Assembly (NCBI GenBank): GCA_029204225.1
Contig: CM055092.1
Span: forward strand, 72,752,857-72,816,856
Source of the DNA: Diphasiastrum complanatum
Lineage: Eukaryota > Streptophyta > Lycopodiopsida > Lycopodiales > Lycopodiaceae
Direction: 5' to 3'
Length of the DNA: 64,000 nt
Shown here piece by piece: positions 32,500 to 45,118 of the stretch (the first letter of the stretch is position 1; every line of letters begins with the position of its first letter). The notes beneath the pieces are model-generated. The model did not search any database, was not told the origin of the DNA, and saw only the letters and a program-made list of their open reading frames with translations. The position numbers and the translations under genes are program-made.

Positions 32500-34200
32500 G
32501 CTCGAGCTTGATCTGCCAATAACGGTGTATGATAAAACACATCAATAGGCTCCCAAGTGGCCTCCTCAAGAAGACGACCATCCCACTCTCAAGAAAAACT
32601 GAATCTGCCGGCAGCGTCAACTATGGTGAAGGCGAACCTAGTGAATGGCAGCTGGTAAGAAAGGGAACAACTCAGGATCAACATCATGGCGACGAAGGGA
32701 ACATCTCGGCCGCGTCATCAGAAACCAAGCCATATGGAACAGCCAGGAATGCCAAGGAACCAGAAGAAGATCAAGCAGCAACTGGGAATGCCAAGGTATC
32801 CGTAATGCCCAAGCTAGTAGAGGATCAGCCCAAAAGATACGGACATCATACCAAGGTATCCAAAAAGCCCGAGAAGGTAAAACTGCATCAGTAACGGGAA
32901 GCCAATAAGGAAACTGAAAAAGAGATGGACACTCATCGCGAATAGTCACATCATACACGTAACCATCAACCATATGTGCAAGGTGCCCCAAGAAAAGATA
33001 GCAACATCGGAAGACCAGCACCAAAGAGTAGGACCATAAGCAAGATAACAGGCACGCTGTAACAGCATGGAAAAGCAAGCGATATGTCAGGAAACATGGA
33101 ACATAAAGAGATCATCCTGACAAAGGATAGCTAAAATGGAGAAATATGCACAAGCATGGTCAAAAGCCCAAGGTATCCATAAGGCCCATGAATGAGAAGT
33201 AGCAATGGCACACGGTACCCTCAAGGCCCATATCACGAGAAGAGCAGTATGCCAAAAGCTCCAGAAGGTCCAAGAAATCAATGCATCATCTAAAAGACAT
33301 GATGCATGGAAACAGTAGCAACAAATCTAGAAATAGTAGAGGCCTCAACTGAAAAATTGCAGTCGAAAAACTCATCCAGAAAGACCGCATATGGACATAC
33401 CAATCCATCATAGGATACACCAAAAACAGATGGAGAATCGGATGACCCATCGGAACTGGCTGCAAGTGTAATCCCAAAGTACACACCAGGCACACAAGTG
33501 AGGAATAGAGGAAATGCATTGGAACGAGGAACAGGATCTGCAACATCAGTAGCAAGCATCGGAGCAATATCCACGTGTATCTGAAAATAAGTATCAAAGC
33601 ACATATGAGCAACACTGAAGTATATGGCAACAACATTCTCAAAAACTATCCAAGAGAGGAGAAGGAACTCTCTCAAGGTACCTTGATGGTCTCGAAACAC
33701 CAGAACAAAGTGGCAACTCAGCATCGAAGACCAAGCGATATGGAACAACCCGAAATGACGAGGAACCTAAAGATCACCCGGACAAACAGTAGCAATAACC
33801 CAAGCCATCAAGATATGCAAGCCTGACAATGAGCAACAATCCAAGGAACGCATGGAGAGCCACATGCATAATCATAGAGATATCGGTACCATAGGTGATC
33901 AGTAATATGGAAAAACCAGCACCAATCAACAGGTCCAAATGAAAACCAAGCTATATGTAATAACCAGGAATGCCATATAGTCATAACAACGGCATGGACT
34001 GCAGGAAACCTATATGTAGAAACACAAGAAGACTGAAGAATCCTCGTATATTCATCTAGAAATATCCCAGCATATAAATACCCTAGATAAGTAATAGTGA
34101 CCATCTGGCAAATATCCTCGTATGGAAAATGTATAATAGTAAGGGCGAAAGGCTCATGAATCATGTCAGAAACCGTAGAAATATCATGAGGCAAATCACA
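32500..34200. repeat. Degenerate short repeats downstream of gypsy protease
   Basis: Recurring phrases include CCAAGGTATCC (32,792; 32,851; 33,166) and CATATGGAACAGCCAGGAATG (32,730) with variants at 33,738 and 33,950. Translations on minus repeat WALRIPWHS-like strings for this reason. This is where reverse transcriptase should follow the gypsy protease, but none is visible. Confidence 0.4.
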
Positions 34201-34203
34201 AAC

Positions 34204-35820
34204 CTAAAGCAGAGATCCATGGAATAAAGCGAAAGAAGATACAACCCGATCACCAATAGCGAGGGAACCATCAAATGTGGACCTGTGAAGAACCTCATAG
34301 AAATCAGCAGGAACATCGGCCATAACGGACTCAAGAGGTGGAGATATAGAGATCAACGGAGAAGATACTGCACCAACCACCGAACCAGGAGGGCTATCTG
34401 AGGTAAGCGCAAAAGCAATAGTAGAAATACCACCAAGGTATACGGCCTCAATATCAATGAAATCAGGAATGACCACCGAATACGATATCTGTGAATCAAG
34501 GCATATAGGCGCAAGGCACGTATCAACAACCTGTAAATCCGGAGCAGCATCAACCTGAGTAAGAGGACCCACGGTCAGTGAAAGTGAAGCAGCAACTAAT
34601 GTACTCTGAATGGAAAGAAGAGCTGCATCATGAGCCTTTGGCAAACTACGCATAAACTGCTTCCCAGTAACCAACTGATACTTTGGGAATCAGTACCAGA
34701 AAGTAAATGATGCCGACCAACATGTGTAAAAGACAGTGTCTGCTGAAAAAGATCCACAACAACAGTACCAAGTGACGAAAACCAATCTGCACCAAGAATA
34801 ATGTCATAGCGCTCTAGAGGAACAATATAGAAATATGTATGTCCAGAGAAGTCACCAATGCTTTAGTCCAAGCCCTGAAACATCTGAGAACTTGAAAAAG
34901 AATGAGAACGAGCAACCTCGACACTGAGAGACTGTGTAGCAGAAATAGGTGTAACACGAATCCTGGTGGAAATGTAACTACTAATAAATGAATGTGTATT
35001 GCCAGTATCCACCAAAGCAATATAATCTCATCCCAAAATGCGAACATGTAACAGAATAGAACGAAGACCAGGACACCCACCAACCCAAGTAGCATAAGCA
35101 AGCTGTGCATGGCAAACGACGGAAGCAGGATCATCAGGAAGCAGGTCAACCGGCTAATCAACAGAATGTGGGTCAGGAGTATCAAGAATATGGATATAAA
35201 CATCAAAATCATCAGGAGTAAGAATCTCATCGTAAGAAACAACGATAGGAGGACCAGGAGGAACGGTAGTAGAAGCAGCCAAAGTAAGAGAAGCAGTGGA
35301 ATGAGAGCAAGAAAACCGAGAAGTGGATAACTCAGGATACTTATGCTGCAAGGTAGTAGCCAAGGAGATAGCATCTGAGAGAGTAAGAGGCCGAAAAGAT
35401 GAGACATCATATCGTAAAGTGTCTCTAAGACCGGCAATAAAATGTGAAATAAGCTCTAAAATGTGAAATAAGCTCTGTAGGATGAAGATCAATAAAAAGG
35501 TAGGAAAGCTCAATAAACTGATCAATATAAACAGTCAAATCACTAGTATGGCGAAGGCTACGAAACAGATCATGTTGGCGAACCAACCATTGTGGGTCAT
35601 TCATAGCCATATGAAGATCATGCCGAAAAGTAGGCCATATATGTAATCCCTCACGAGTAGGCTCAGAGCAATAGGCACGCCACCAAGTCTGAGCTCGACC
35701 ATCTAAATGTAACGCAACCAACTGCACTTTCTAGGTTTCAGTCTTGGGATACATAAGAAAATAGGTCTCTAACTTAGAGAACTAATTTTCCAAGATATTC
35801 CCATCAGATGAACCAGAATA
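34204..35820 (-). pseudogene. Ty3/gypsy gag-protease remnant
   Basis: Minus strand. Gag (35,820-35,160): KLETYFLMYPKTET, HLDGRAQTWWRAYCSEPTRE, then LRDTLRYDVSSFRPLTLSDA. A 19-bp tandem duplication (about 35,441-35,477) shifts the frame in the middle. Protease (about 35,020-34,770): catalytic ALVDTGNTHSFIS and the DIILGADWFSSLG motif. A linker frame follows (VTGKQFMRSLPKAHDAALL, 34,674-34,204). No zinc knuckle, reverse transcriptase or integrase was found. It is a different family from the element at 3.7 kb (DTG rather than DGG protease). Confidence 0.75.
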
Positions 35821-35825
35821 GGACT

Positions 35826-36240
35826 AGACAGCTTCCAGTCAATATCAAAAATGGACAGCAAATCGGTGACGAAAAGTGTCAAAAATGATGAGGTAGTAAG
35901 GTGTTGGGCAATAGCTACCAAATCTTCTAAAACAATGAAAATTTACCGAAAAATTCGACGAAAGTGATGAGTTACCGCTGAAAATGAGTGGTATTAAGGC
36001 GCTGGACAGCCTCCAATCAATATAAAAAATGGACAACAAATCGATGACGAAAAGTGTCGTAAATGATAAGGTAATAGAGCGCTGGATAATAGCTACCAAA
36101 TTTGCAAAAGCAATGAAAATCTGCCGAAAAAATCGACAAAAGTGATGGGTTAACAAGGCGCTGGACAGCCTCCACTAAAACTGCAAAAAATGATGAAGAA
36201 ATCGTTGAAAGTGATGGGCAGTAAGGCGCTGGACATCCAC
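35826..36240. repeat. Tandem repeat, ~160-180 bp unit, about 2.4 copies
   Basis: Units start GACAGCTTCC or GACAGCCTCC at 35,826, 36,005 and 36,163, with a partial one at 36,231. Each contains TGACGAAAAGTGTC, AATAGCTACCAAAT and AGGCGCTGG. It lies between the gypsy gag and the possible LTR end, in the position of the element's leader. Confidence 0.65.
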
Positions 36241-36349
36241 CACCAATTTGCAAAAATGACAAAGAAAAATGCATAATAACAATAAAAGAATGGACGCGGC
36301 GAATGTAACGAGCCAAGTCCATAACTAAACTCATATTATAATTTCACTA

Positions 36350-36716
36350 GTACATAGTGATGCACTGTTTGCTGATATAAAAATTTAAACTTCTGGATTG
36401 TAAGGCATTGACAATACTGCCACAACAAGTCTAAAAGATCACATCATAAAAAGCGTCAAAAACAAACATTGAAATTTTAAACACGACAGTTTTTGAGAGG
36501 TTGAGGAATAGTGTTCTGATTTGAGTGCATAATGTGATCCTAGAACATTCTTCTTGATATCATGAATATGGAATACCCATCAATCTTATGAATTGTGGCA
36601 ATAAGGTGCTCAGCTGAATTCATCGTCAAAGCACGACTTTTTACATGAACAAATTTAGCTTCAAAGATTGTCAAACGATACAACACAAAAGCTTAGATTA
36701 TGTGTTGACAGATTTA
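36350..36716 (-). other. Probable MED15 3' untranslated region
   Basis: About 370 bp between the stop codon and the first transposon-like sequence. AT-rich, no coding signal. No single poly(A) signal stands out; AATAAA itself was not seen. Confidence 0.4.
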
Positions 36717-39700
36717 TCATGCACTGCACGATTCCCACACCCCAATGCTCGAACTAAAGCAACCTCCCCCTTGTGAAGCTGCAGCTTCTGCAATAGCATT
36801 GCGTGCACATTCATCCCAAGCCCTTGCCATAGCTCCAAGCATCAGTGGTTGTGGTAAGCATCGTATGGCTCTTGCAAATTTGTCTCTTGCTGCTGATGAT
36901 ACAGGGTGACTGCACAAAATGATCGCATCATTAGAAAATCAAAACAACCCTAAACATCCAAGTGTAAATCTGCAATTCACAATTGAAGTTTCTGAGAATG
37001 CGAAGTCAACTAGATCCGAGCTACATGTTACGTCAACTCACTTGTACTCAGGAGCCAGATGAAGACGCAAAACGACTGGTAAGCAATCAGGATAACCTGG
37101 AGGAATGAGTAACCGTACAGGTGACAGAACAGCCTAAACATAATAGAAAAACAAAGTTGTGAGAATCAACATTGAAACCAAGAACCATGCCTTAACTGTT
37201 TACAGAAACTGTGCTATCTATTTCTGAGATTGGAATACATCCAAATTCACAAATCAAATTTAGGAAGTCAGTGATATCACAAGGTAAAGCTAAACAAAAG
37301 TGTACACACAGCAGAAAAAAGTCGAAGGATCCATATGAACACAACAATATAGAATCTAAAAAATAAAAAGTCTTAGCCAACAAGCACTAGCTATTTCTCA
37401 TCAATACCTATGCATAAGTTGCTATCTTGATTTCAAAAAAAATCCGAATTCTCTTCCGTAGACAGTGTTGACCAAGAAACAAAGGGCCACAACACATAAC
37501 AAGAGTTACCAAGACATAGACCAAGTACAAAATACTACAAACAAGAAACAAACAGCCTACTTAGCTCCCCAGTTTTCTGGATTCTCCACACACACATTCC
37601 CATCATCCTTACCATGTGAAATGCTTGACTTCGAAAGGCGATACTTGGATTTATTGACACTCCATGGTAAGACAAGGTTACAACTACACCCTCTCTACCA
37701 TCAGCAGCAGCATCCTCAGTGGCATCTTCACTAATATCAACAACTGTATCAATGAGGTGGTCATTGATCTCTCTTATCTCTTCCTCTAAAGAAGGGCTCA
37801 CCTGAGAAGAGCAAACAGTGTAAGCTCATTGCAGATAGGAAGTACTGCACGAAAAACACCTCACTTTAGCACTTGAAAATTTGTTTTGTAACAAAAGAAA
37901 CACATATCCTTCTAACAGAAAAGCATATAGATATAACATGATATTAGAAATATCTAGCTCAATCTTTTCAACGACAATAACGGTACGGCACCATGGCTAT
38001 CCACCTCTGAACTAGTAGAAATGGAGCCTAGTACTCTTTTGTGGAATTACTTCACTCTCAAAACAACCACTAAGAGGGTGGATGTCCGAATTAAGACGAG
38101 TTGCAATTGACCCAGTTTATTCGCCGACTCACACAGGCCTTGAACTCAATCATCGGCAACTAGGCTTCTTCACCAAAAAAATTTCATTATCAGATTGGAT
38201 CTGTCACATGCTGAATGAATGCAATCTTTAGTCAAAAACCATCCCCCTTGACATATATAAATTGATATATTGAGAAATCAAGACCCATATTAAGAAAATC
38301 CAAAATTCTTTGCCTATTGTGGCAGCATCTTGAGTTTCAGTTTGATTTACACATAAACATCAAACAAAGTACACCACATTAGCATATAGTAACAATGCAT
38401 CACGGCATCGTGTGGAGGTGGTGGTGATGGTGAGATGTCGAAACGGGCCCATTTCGAAATGCGTTTCTCTGTTCGAAACGCGTTTTGATGAAACATTGTT
38501 CCTTTCGTAAGGCAGTGCAACTATTGAGGTGTAACTTTTGCACACTAAAAAATTGAAGTGGACATGGGAGCATTGTGTTGAGATGATGAGCACTTGGATG
38601 TATAGTTTCATGTCCGATTCGAAATGGCCGATTGAATCGGACCGATTCGACCGGTTCAAACCGCCCATCCGGAAACCAAATCGGCCGAATCGGTCAAGCT
38701 GCAAATTTTTTGGGTTTTAAGGTAACCAAGCACATTCTACAAATTAGGTTGTATACATAGTACAGACTACCTACACTGTAATTTAGCATAACGTATTGTA
38801 GTACTTAGTACTAAGTACTTAAGACTGTGTACCATAGTTGCTTGCCCGTTTCGGAATTGAACGCGTTCCGTTCCGGAACGAAACCCAAAAGATTTCTAAA
38901 CAAATACGTGCTTTTTTACGAAGGAAAACAAGCGCGATGTTGTTCCTGCCGTTTCTCTACCTTGCATGAATCTTCCCTTACATTTTAAGAAACTATTGAG
39001 GTGTCATCACCAACTTCAGACTTATGCCATGTGGCATTTGCACTTGGCCACTTGGACCCAACTTGTACTTACATAGAGGGGTACAATGTATGTAAAATTT
39101 CATTGCCTCCATGAAAAATGTATAACATAAAACCATGTAAGTGCCTAGCCACTCGGGTTAAAATAGGCATTATATTTCAACATAGGAATCATAGGAAATG
39201 ACGCACTGCGAGCTTCAATCCAAGCAAACAAGAAATGCACGAAAAAAGAGCCCAACATCATTTTTTCTAGGTTTTTTTAATACCATATATTGAAGCCCTA
39301 ATCTCATGTCTCAACCACCCCCTCTATTTGGTAGCAAATTCATAGAGCTCACCTCATTGAATCTATTGTTTAGTGGCTAATTCACTCATTGTCCCTTACT
39401 CTTAATAAATAGTGCACGGCCCAATAAGCCCTATAATTGGCTTTTAACTTGCATGAAAAAACTAGTGAATTATTTGGATTCCAATGTTCCAGAATGCTAA
39501 GGGGCTGGAATGTGGTTTCAATGCAAGTAAAAGTGGAAGAAGTTAATTCCACAATAGTTCATAGATTTAGTAAGTTTTCAAGGTGTAATTGGAGTTTCTA
39601 CATGATTTGTTGGTCATCTAAGGCAAAATTGGATTCTCAAATCCCTTAGCCAAAAGGACGAGGGTCTTTTATACTAAAAAAATATTTAATAAAAGTAGCC

Positions 39701-42700
39701 TTCATTATGATTTGAGTGTGCCCTTCACTTCTAGAGAAGTAATAGAAACTTAGTATGTTGGTCTTTGTAGAAACACATGAAAGCTAATGTAGACATGTGT
39801 TCATGCTTGTGACCTGCATCTACTCATGTGCGTGACAACGTGAGTAGGAATGTTTGAGCATTTGGTCCATGCTATGCAAGATGAAGTTTATGGTCCAAAA
39901 TTTTGTGGGTGGACTCCATAGGGTTAAAAATGCAAACCAGATGGTGAGACTTAGAGATTAGATTTTAGTAGATTTTGATTCGGTTCCAATTATACTTAAC
40001 AATGTAGCTAATTTTTATCAAGATTGTCAGTGAGAGAGATGCCCATATTGTTTGAATAGTCTAGCGGTTTGTTGTTACAAAAAGAGACTAGAAGGTTATT
40101 GTTGTTACTAGAGAAAACTCTATTGAGCATGCTTTTACAACGAATATGCCATGTGGTTGGAACTTGGAACTTGGGCAATGGGTATTGAATCTGATTTCTA
40201 GACTATGGCAAACTGTATCCTATTCAATAGGTAGTCGGTAACATGTCAGGTAAGTCCTCGGTGAGCCTTTAGAGCTTCAGTCTCTTATAGTTAGTATAGA
40301 TGAGAGCCAAGGGTAAGTAAATGAGTTATGAAGACACATGTGAATGGTGATCTAATATTAATTCATGAGATACGAAGTTGACATGTGTTAATGAGAAGCC
40401 CCAGGCAAGATACTACCCCACCTTAAGCTCATAGAATCTAGATACAAGAGGGTCGATAAAACGTCCCCAAGACCTCCAAACAGGATTGAGCACCAAGAAC
40501 ACAATAAGGGAGTGCAGTGGACGAAACCATCCCAAGCAAACCTAGACCGTCCAATCTAGCCCCCGAGCACTAGGGAGTTTGGCAAATCACAATGATAGTA
40601 AGCGCTTACCAATCCGACAGCATAACGCCCACAGACTCTCAATATCCCCATGGACACGGGTAAGGGTATATATAAAGAGTAACACCCACCTTGTCTGCCC
40701 ATGCACTGAGTCCACATGTAAGCGTGCTATCAACTCATGCCTAACTCCTATGCATGTCCACTGCATGTAGGTACCCCTAACCCATAATAGCAAAGAACCA
40801 TGCATAGACACAGTGCACGTACATCCTATCCCATACTAGGATGCAACACACATGCCTATATCGCATGCAGGCATAGCCCATGGTCCTACTCAACTATTAT
40901 CCGGATTAGACCTGGCCCCTACGTCTAAGACAACCCCCAATGGTACAAACCCCCATTAGGGCCGTAACAGTCAAGGCATGCTAAAGTCTTATGTCAGGTT
41001 CAGTCCTTCCTCCAGTTTTAGATTGCATCTAGAATCTAAATGGCAGACCTCAGACAAGCACATAAACTCGTACAACTGTGACTTGTCAGCATGTTACTTC
41101 AACAATTCGGTACTTGATTTTTAGATGACGATGCAGTGACGAACATTAGTGATGGTTTTGAGAAGATTCATTTCTCCATTACCTACATGTATGGATGATG
41201 GTCCTACTCTTGATTAAAAAAAAAAAAATTTCATCAACAGCAGTTCGAACCAGGCCGGTTCGAATCGGCCGTTTTGAGAAGATTCATTTCTCCATTACCT
41301 ACATGTATGGATAATGGTCCTACTCTTGATTTAAAAAAAAAAAAATTCATCAACAGCAGGTCGAACCAGGCCGGTTCGAACCGCGATTCTATCAAACATT
41401 GTTCAAGGGTAGGGCATACAAGGAATCTTGGATCAAAACAAGTCATTGAGGTCGCAAAATTAGGAAAACTCTAGCTGCTGCACAGCTTAAAAACCCACCC
41501 TAAAAGGGAAGGTAAATGTAAGTTTTTGGCAAGCTTGGGCCACTATGAGCGTGAGTAGAAAGATCCAATTTGACCAAAGAGATTGTTGCTCAAGCAATGC
41601 CTGAGTAGGCCATAGCATAGTTGGAGACCTAGCTGATTTTATTGCACAGGGTGATATATTATTATTTACCAAGACACGTAAGAGAAATAAGAGAGGTCTA
41701 CCAAAACTCCCAAATTCTTAATGGTACTCAACACATAGGGAGATGACACGTTCTGCGAGTGGCAAAGGCTCACGTGTGGTGGCATGTTTGTATAGAGAGA
41801 TTCTACAGCTTAATATTGAGTTCATTGGTCATGCTATACACACACAACATCATTCGATTCACCTCAGTGGATAAGTCTCTCAGTGACCTTTTCAGACTTG
41901 CATAATGTCGGTCCCCATTCCGGTACACTGGACATTCTCACGTGCAATCCATAGTATTTCCTACATATCATGTAGGAAATCTGCTACTTTCTGAAACTTG
42001 AACGCTCGAGTCTCTACTGACCGGTAGACCAACAACCCGTAAGTTAATTGTGCCTATAAGAGAGCTGGGGCCCTTATGTGTATGGTCATAATTAATGGTT
42101 GTAGGCCTAAACACATGGTGGTGGAGTTGGTATGGGTCTATCAGTGAGTCATTAGGGAACTGGATGACGTGGCCCAGACAGGCTGCAGAGGTGTCACAGT
42201 GCACTACTAGTGGTGCATGGGCCTTGGAGGGTATAAGTATACCTGCTGGGCTCTCACTAGTGTGTGCATGATTTTGTGATTGGTAGCTACATGCTACTGG
42301 TGTGACTCCTCTTTCCATGACTCTGATTGATCCATAGCTTGGGGGCTAGATCTGTACGATCTAGGATTGGTTGGGTTGGTTTATCCACCACCCGTTCCCT
42401 TGTGTTGTTGCTTTGATTGGCATGCTTAGACTAGTATCTTGTGGTGTGGACTTTATATTGGTATCTTATACCAATATAATGTCCTCAATCCAAGGATCCT
42501 TTTCTAAGCATGCCAATCACAAGCAACACAAGGGAATCGGATGGTGGACAAACCAAACCTAGATCGAACAGATCTAGCCCCCAAGCTATGGATCAATCAC
42601 CGAGAGGAATGAGGCATCACACCAGCAGCATACTGCCACCAGTCATGCAATGAAGCATACACTAGTGAGAGCCCAATAGGTATACTTATACCCTCCAAGG

Positions 42701-45057
42701 CCCATGCACCACTAGTAGTGCACTGTGACACCTCACTGGACACCTCTGCAGCCTATCTGGGCCACACGTCATCTAGTTCCCCAATGACTCACTGATAGAC
42801 CCATACAATCCACCATCAAGTGTTTTAGGCCTACAACCGTTGATTATGATCATGTACACATAAGGGCCCCAATTCCCTTATAGTCACGATTAACTTACGG
42901 GTTGTTGGTCTACCGGTCCCTAGCGTGAACATGCTACCCGAGACCAGTCATGGGCATGACACAAGCTCACTCCGTGCTCTACAACTCCTTCAATAATGGA
43001 TCTTCGCACTTGGACCGACTATGCCATCACTCTATACTTATCCCTATTGACACTCCCATTATCATTTCTGCATGGGCTTCCAAATTCTCCATCTTTAGAC
43101 CTGATATGGTCCTTGCGAAAATTGTACGTGTACACTGGATGCGTACCACTTAACAAATGCTTTCTTGGAAAGGTACGAGCTAGAAATGTTGAAATTACAT
43201 CCAAAAGACAAGCGGAAGCATTCAGCAAAAAACCAACCAAGAGTCAATAATATAAATCTCCAAGATGTGGATGTGCTTGCATTTAATTTTGAGTTAACAA
43301 TGATGAACCATTTATAAAAACCAACAATATCTATTTTGCAAGAACATCTTGGGTTAAGTGCACAACCATCATCTTCAACTCGGCTTCAACGTAGCAAAGC
43401 CACAATACACAAGTTTTTCTCAACATTGGATGTTGATTTGGATGAGAATTTGCCGATAGACTCTACTGAAGAAGATGGGTCATCAATTTCTTCAGCTGAA
43501 AAGAAGTCTTGGTAATATTTCAAGCACTTTATCTTGGACGGTCAACCTCTAAAGGTGGTTTCATCTTATACCTATCTAGGGGGGCTTTTCAATGGCCCTC
43601 TTCTCAATATGAGATGCGCAGCTTCAGCTCAACTAGGGAAGTGCTATGCCTCCCTGGTTCTGTTGGAGGGATTTTTGCTTTAGAAGATACATTGATGATG
43701 CTCCTACTAAGTGTCGACTTTTTGACATTATAGTCACTCCTACAGTACTATATTCAATTGAGGCTTGGTGTACAGGCCCGCCTTCCTCTGATTGGGCTAG
43801 TATATCATGGCTACAAATCACCATGCTTTTGCAGATGATACAAGCTAAGCCCTTTGTTCCACATCAGATCATCACGGCTAAGTTTGCAATTTCTCCATTA
43901 CTAGTGGATGCCCTTTTTTGACTTATTGGGTATATCCAGACAACCTTGTCATTTCCCCCTAACAAATACACATTCATGGCAATCACCTCTTTGATGCAGC
44001 TCCATAATCAAGGGTTCCTTTCTTCTTGGTACTCACAGGCAGCCCACCTTTTAGATTCGTTTGGGGCACCATCGTCTCCGTCCTCCTAGTATATCAGAGT
44101 ATATCAGACAAGTACTCATGAGTATATCAGACAATCCATCTGCCATGCTTATCTTCGACGTACCTGAAAGGGACGGTTAGGTGTCAAACCCAACTTCTAC
44201 TAAACTCACTTCTTAGAGCTAGATGCATCAGGTTTCTCAGTCCAGCCGCAGTACCTACATGATGGTTTATCACACTACCTGAGACAGCTCAGGGTATCTT
44301 CACCTCAGCTTGAGGTTGAGATAGGACGCTTCCAGGGTTACCCACGTGATGATAGGTTACGTCGGATATGTTCATTGGGAAAGGTTGAGACTAAGGAGCA
44401 TTTCATTTTTAGATGCCCTGCTTACTTTGAGATGCGTGATCGGAATTACTGCCTATTCAAAGACTCACCGACTATTTTACGTTCTCTCATCTCCTATGAG
44501 AATCCTTTGTGTGTGGCCCTTATAATACATGAGATGTCCCTGATGCGGAGAGCTTTGTGCCATGATCACTCAGATACTCGAGATACACAGACTTAGATTA
44601 CAGCTTTCTTCTCCAGGAGGAGAGCTTGGATGGACTCAGAGTCAGATGATGAGGATACTCCTATTCCTATGAGAGATCGACATCGTGACTGACGACAGTG
44701 TACAGCACAGCACCTCCCTGCTACTCGAGCCTCCAGAGGTACCGTGAGGGCCCCATACCAATCAGCACCAGAATCCAAGCCTTTTACCATACCGGCTCCT
44801 CTGATTCCCTCAAGTACCCATATCGCAGCTTTTTCAGCCGTCTCAGCTGAGTGAATGTATATCTCTGGTTGCGCATAGTCCTGGCATCATATTCCTTATA
44901 GAGTTAATGTTTTATTTTCATGTCAGCTTATAGACTCCAGTATTTCTGTTTTTCGGTATTTGGAGACATTCTTACATTCCCTTATTTGTTATACACACTT
45001 GACATGTATTACTTCGTCTTATATGCCTTTTGGCAGTCAAATGACATTAATTAAGTG

Positions 45058-45118
<61 letters not shown>

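Noticed and set aside
32638-33748. Trp- and Leu-rich minus frames
   Set aside because: They translate degenerate nucleotide repeats and match no protein family.
34814-35437. A 207-codon Leu-rich minus frame that looks like membrane segments
   Set aside because: It overlaps the gypsy gag and protease in another frame; the DTG and ILGADW motifs identify the true frame.
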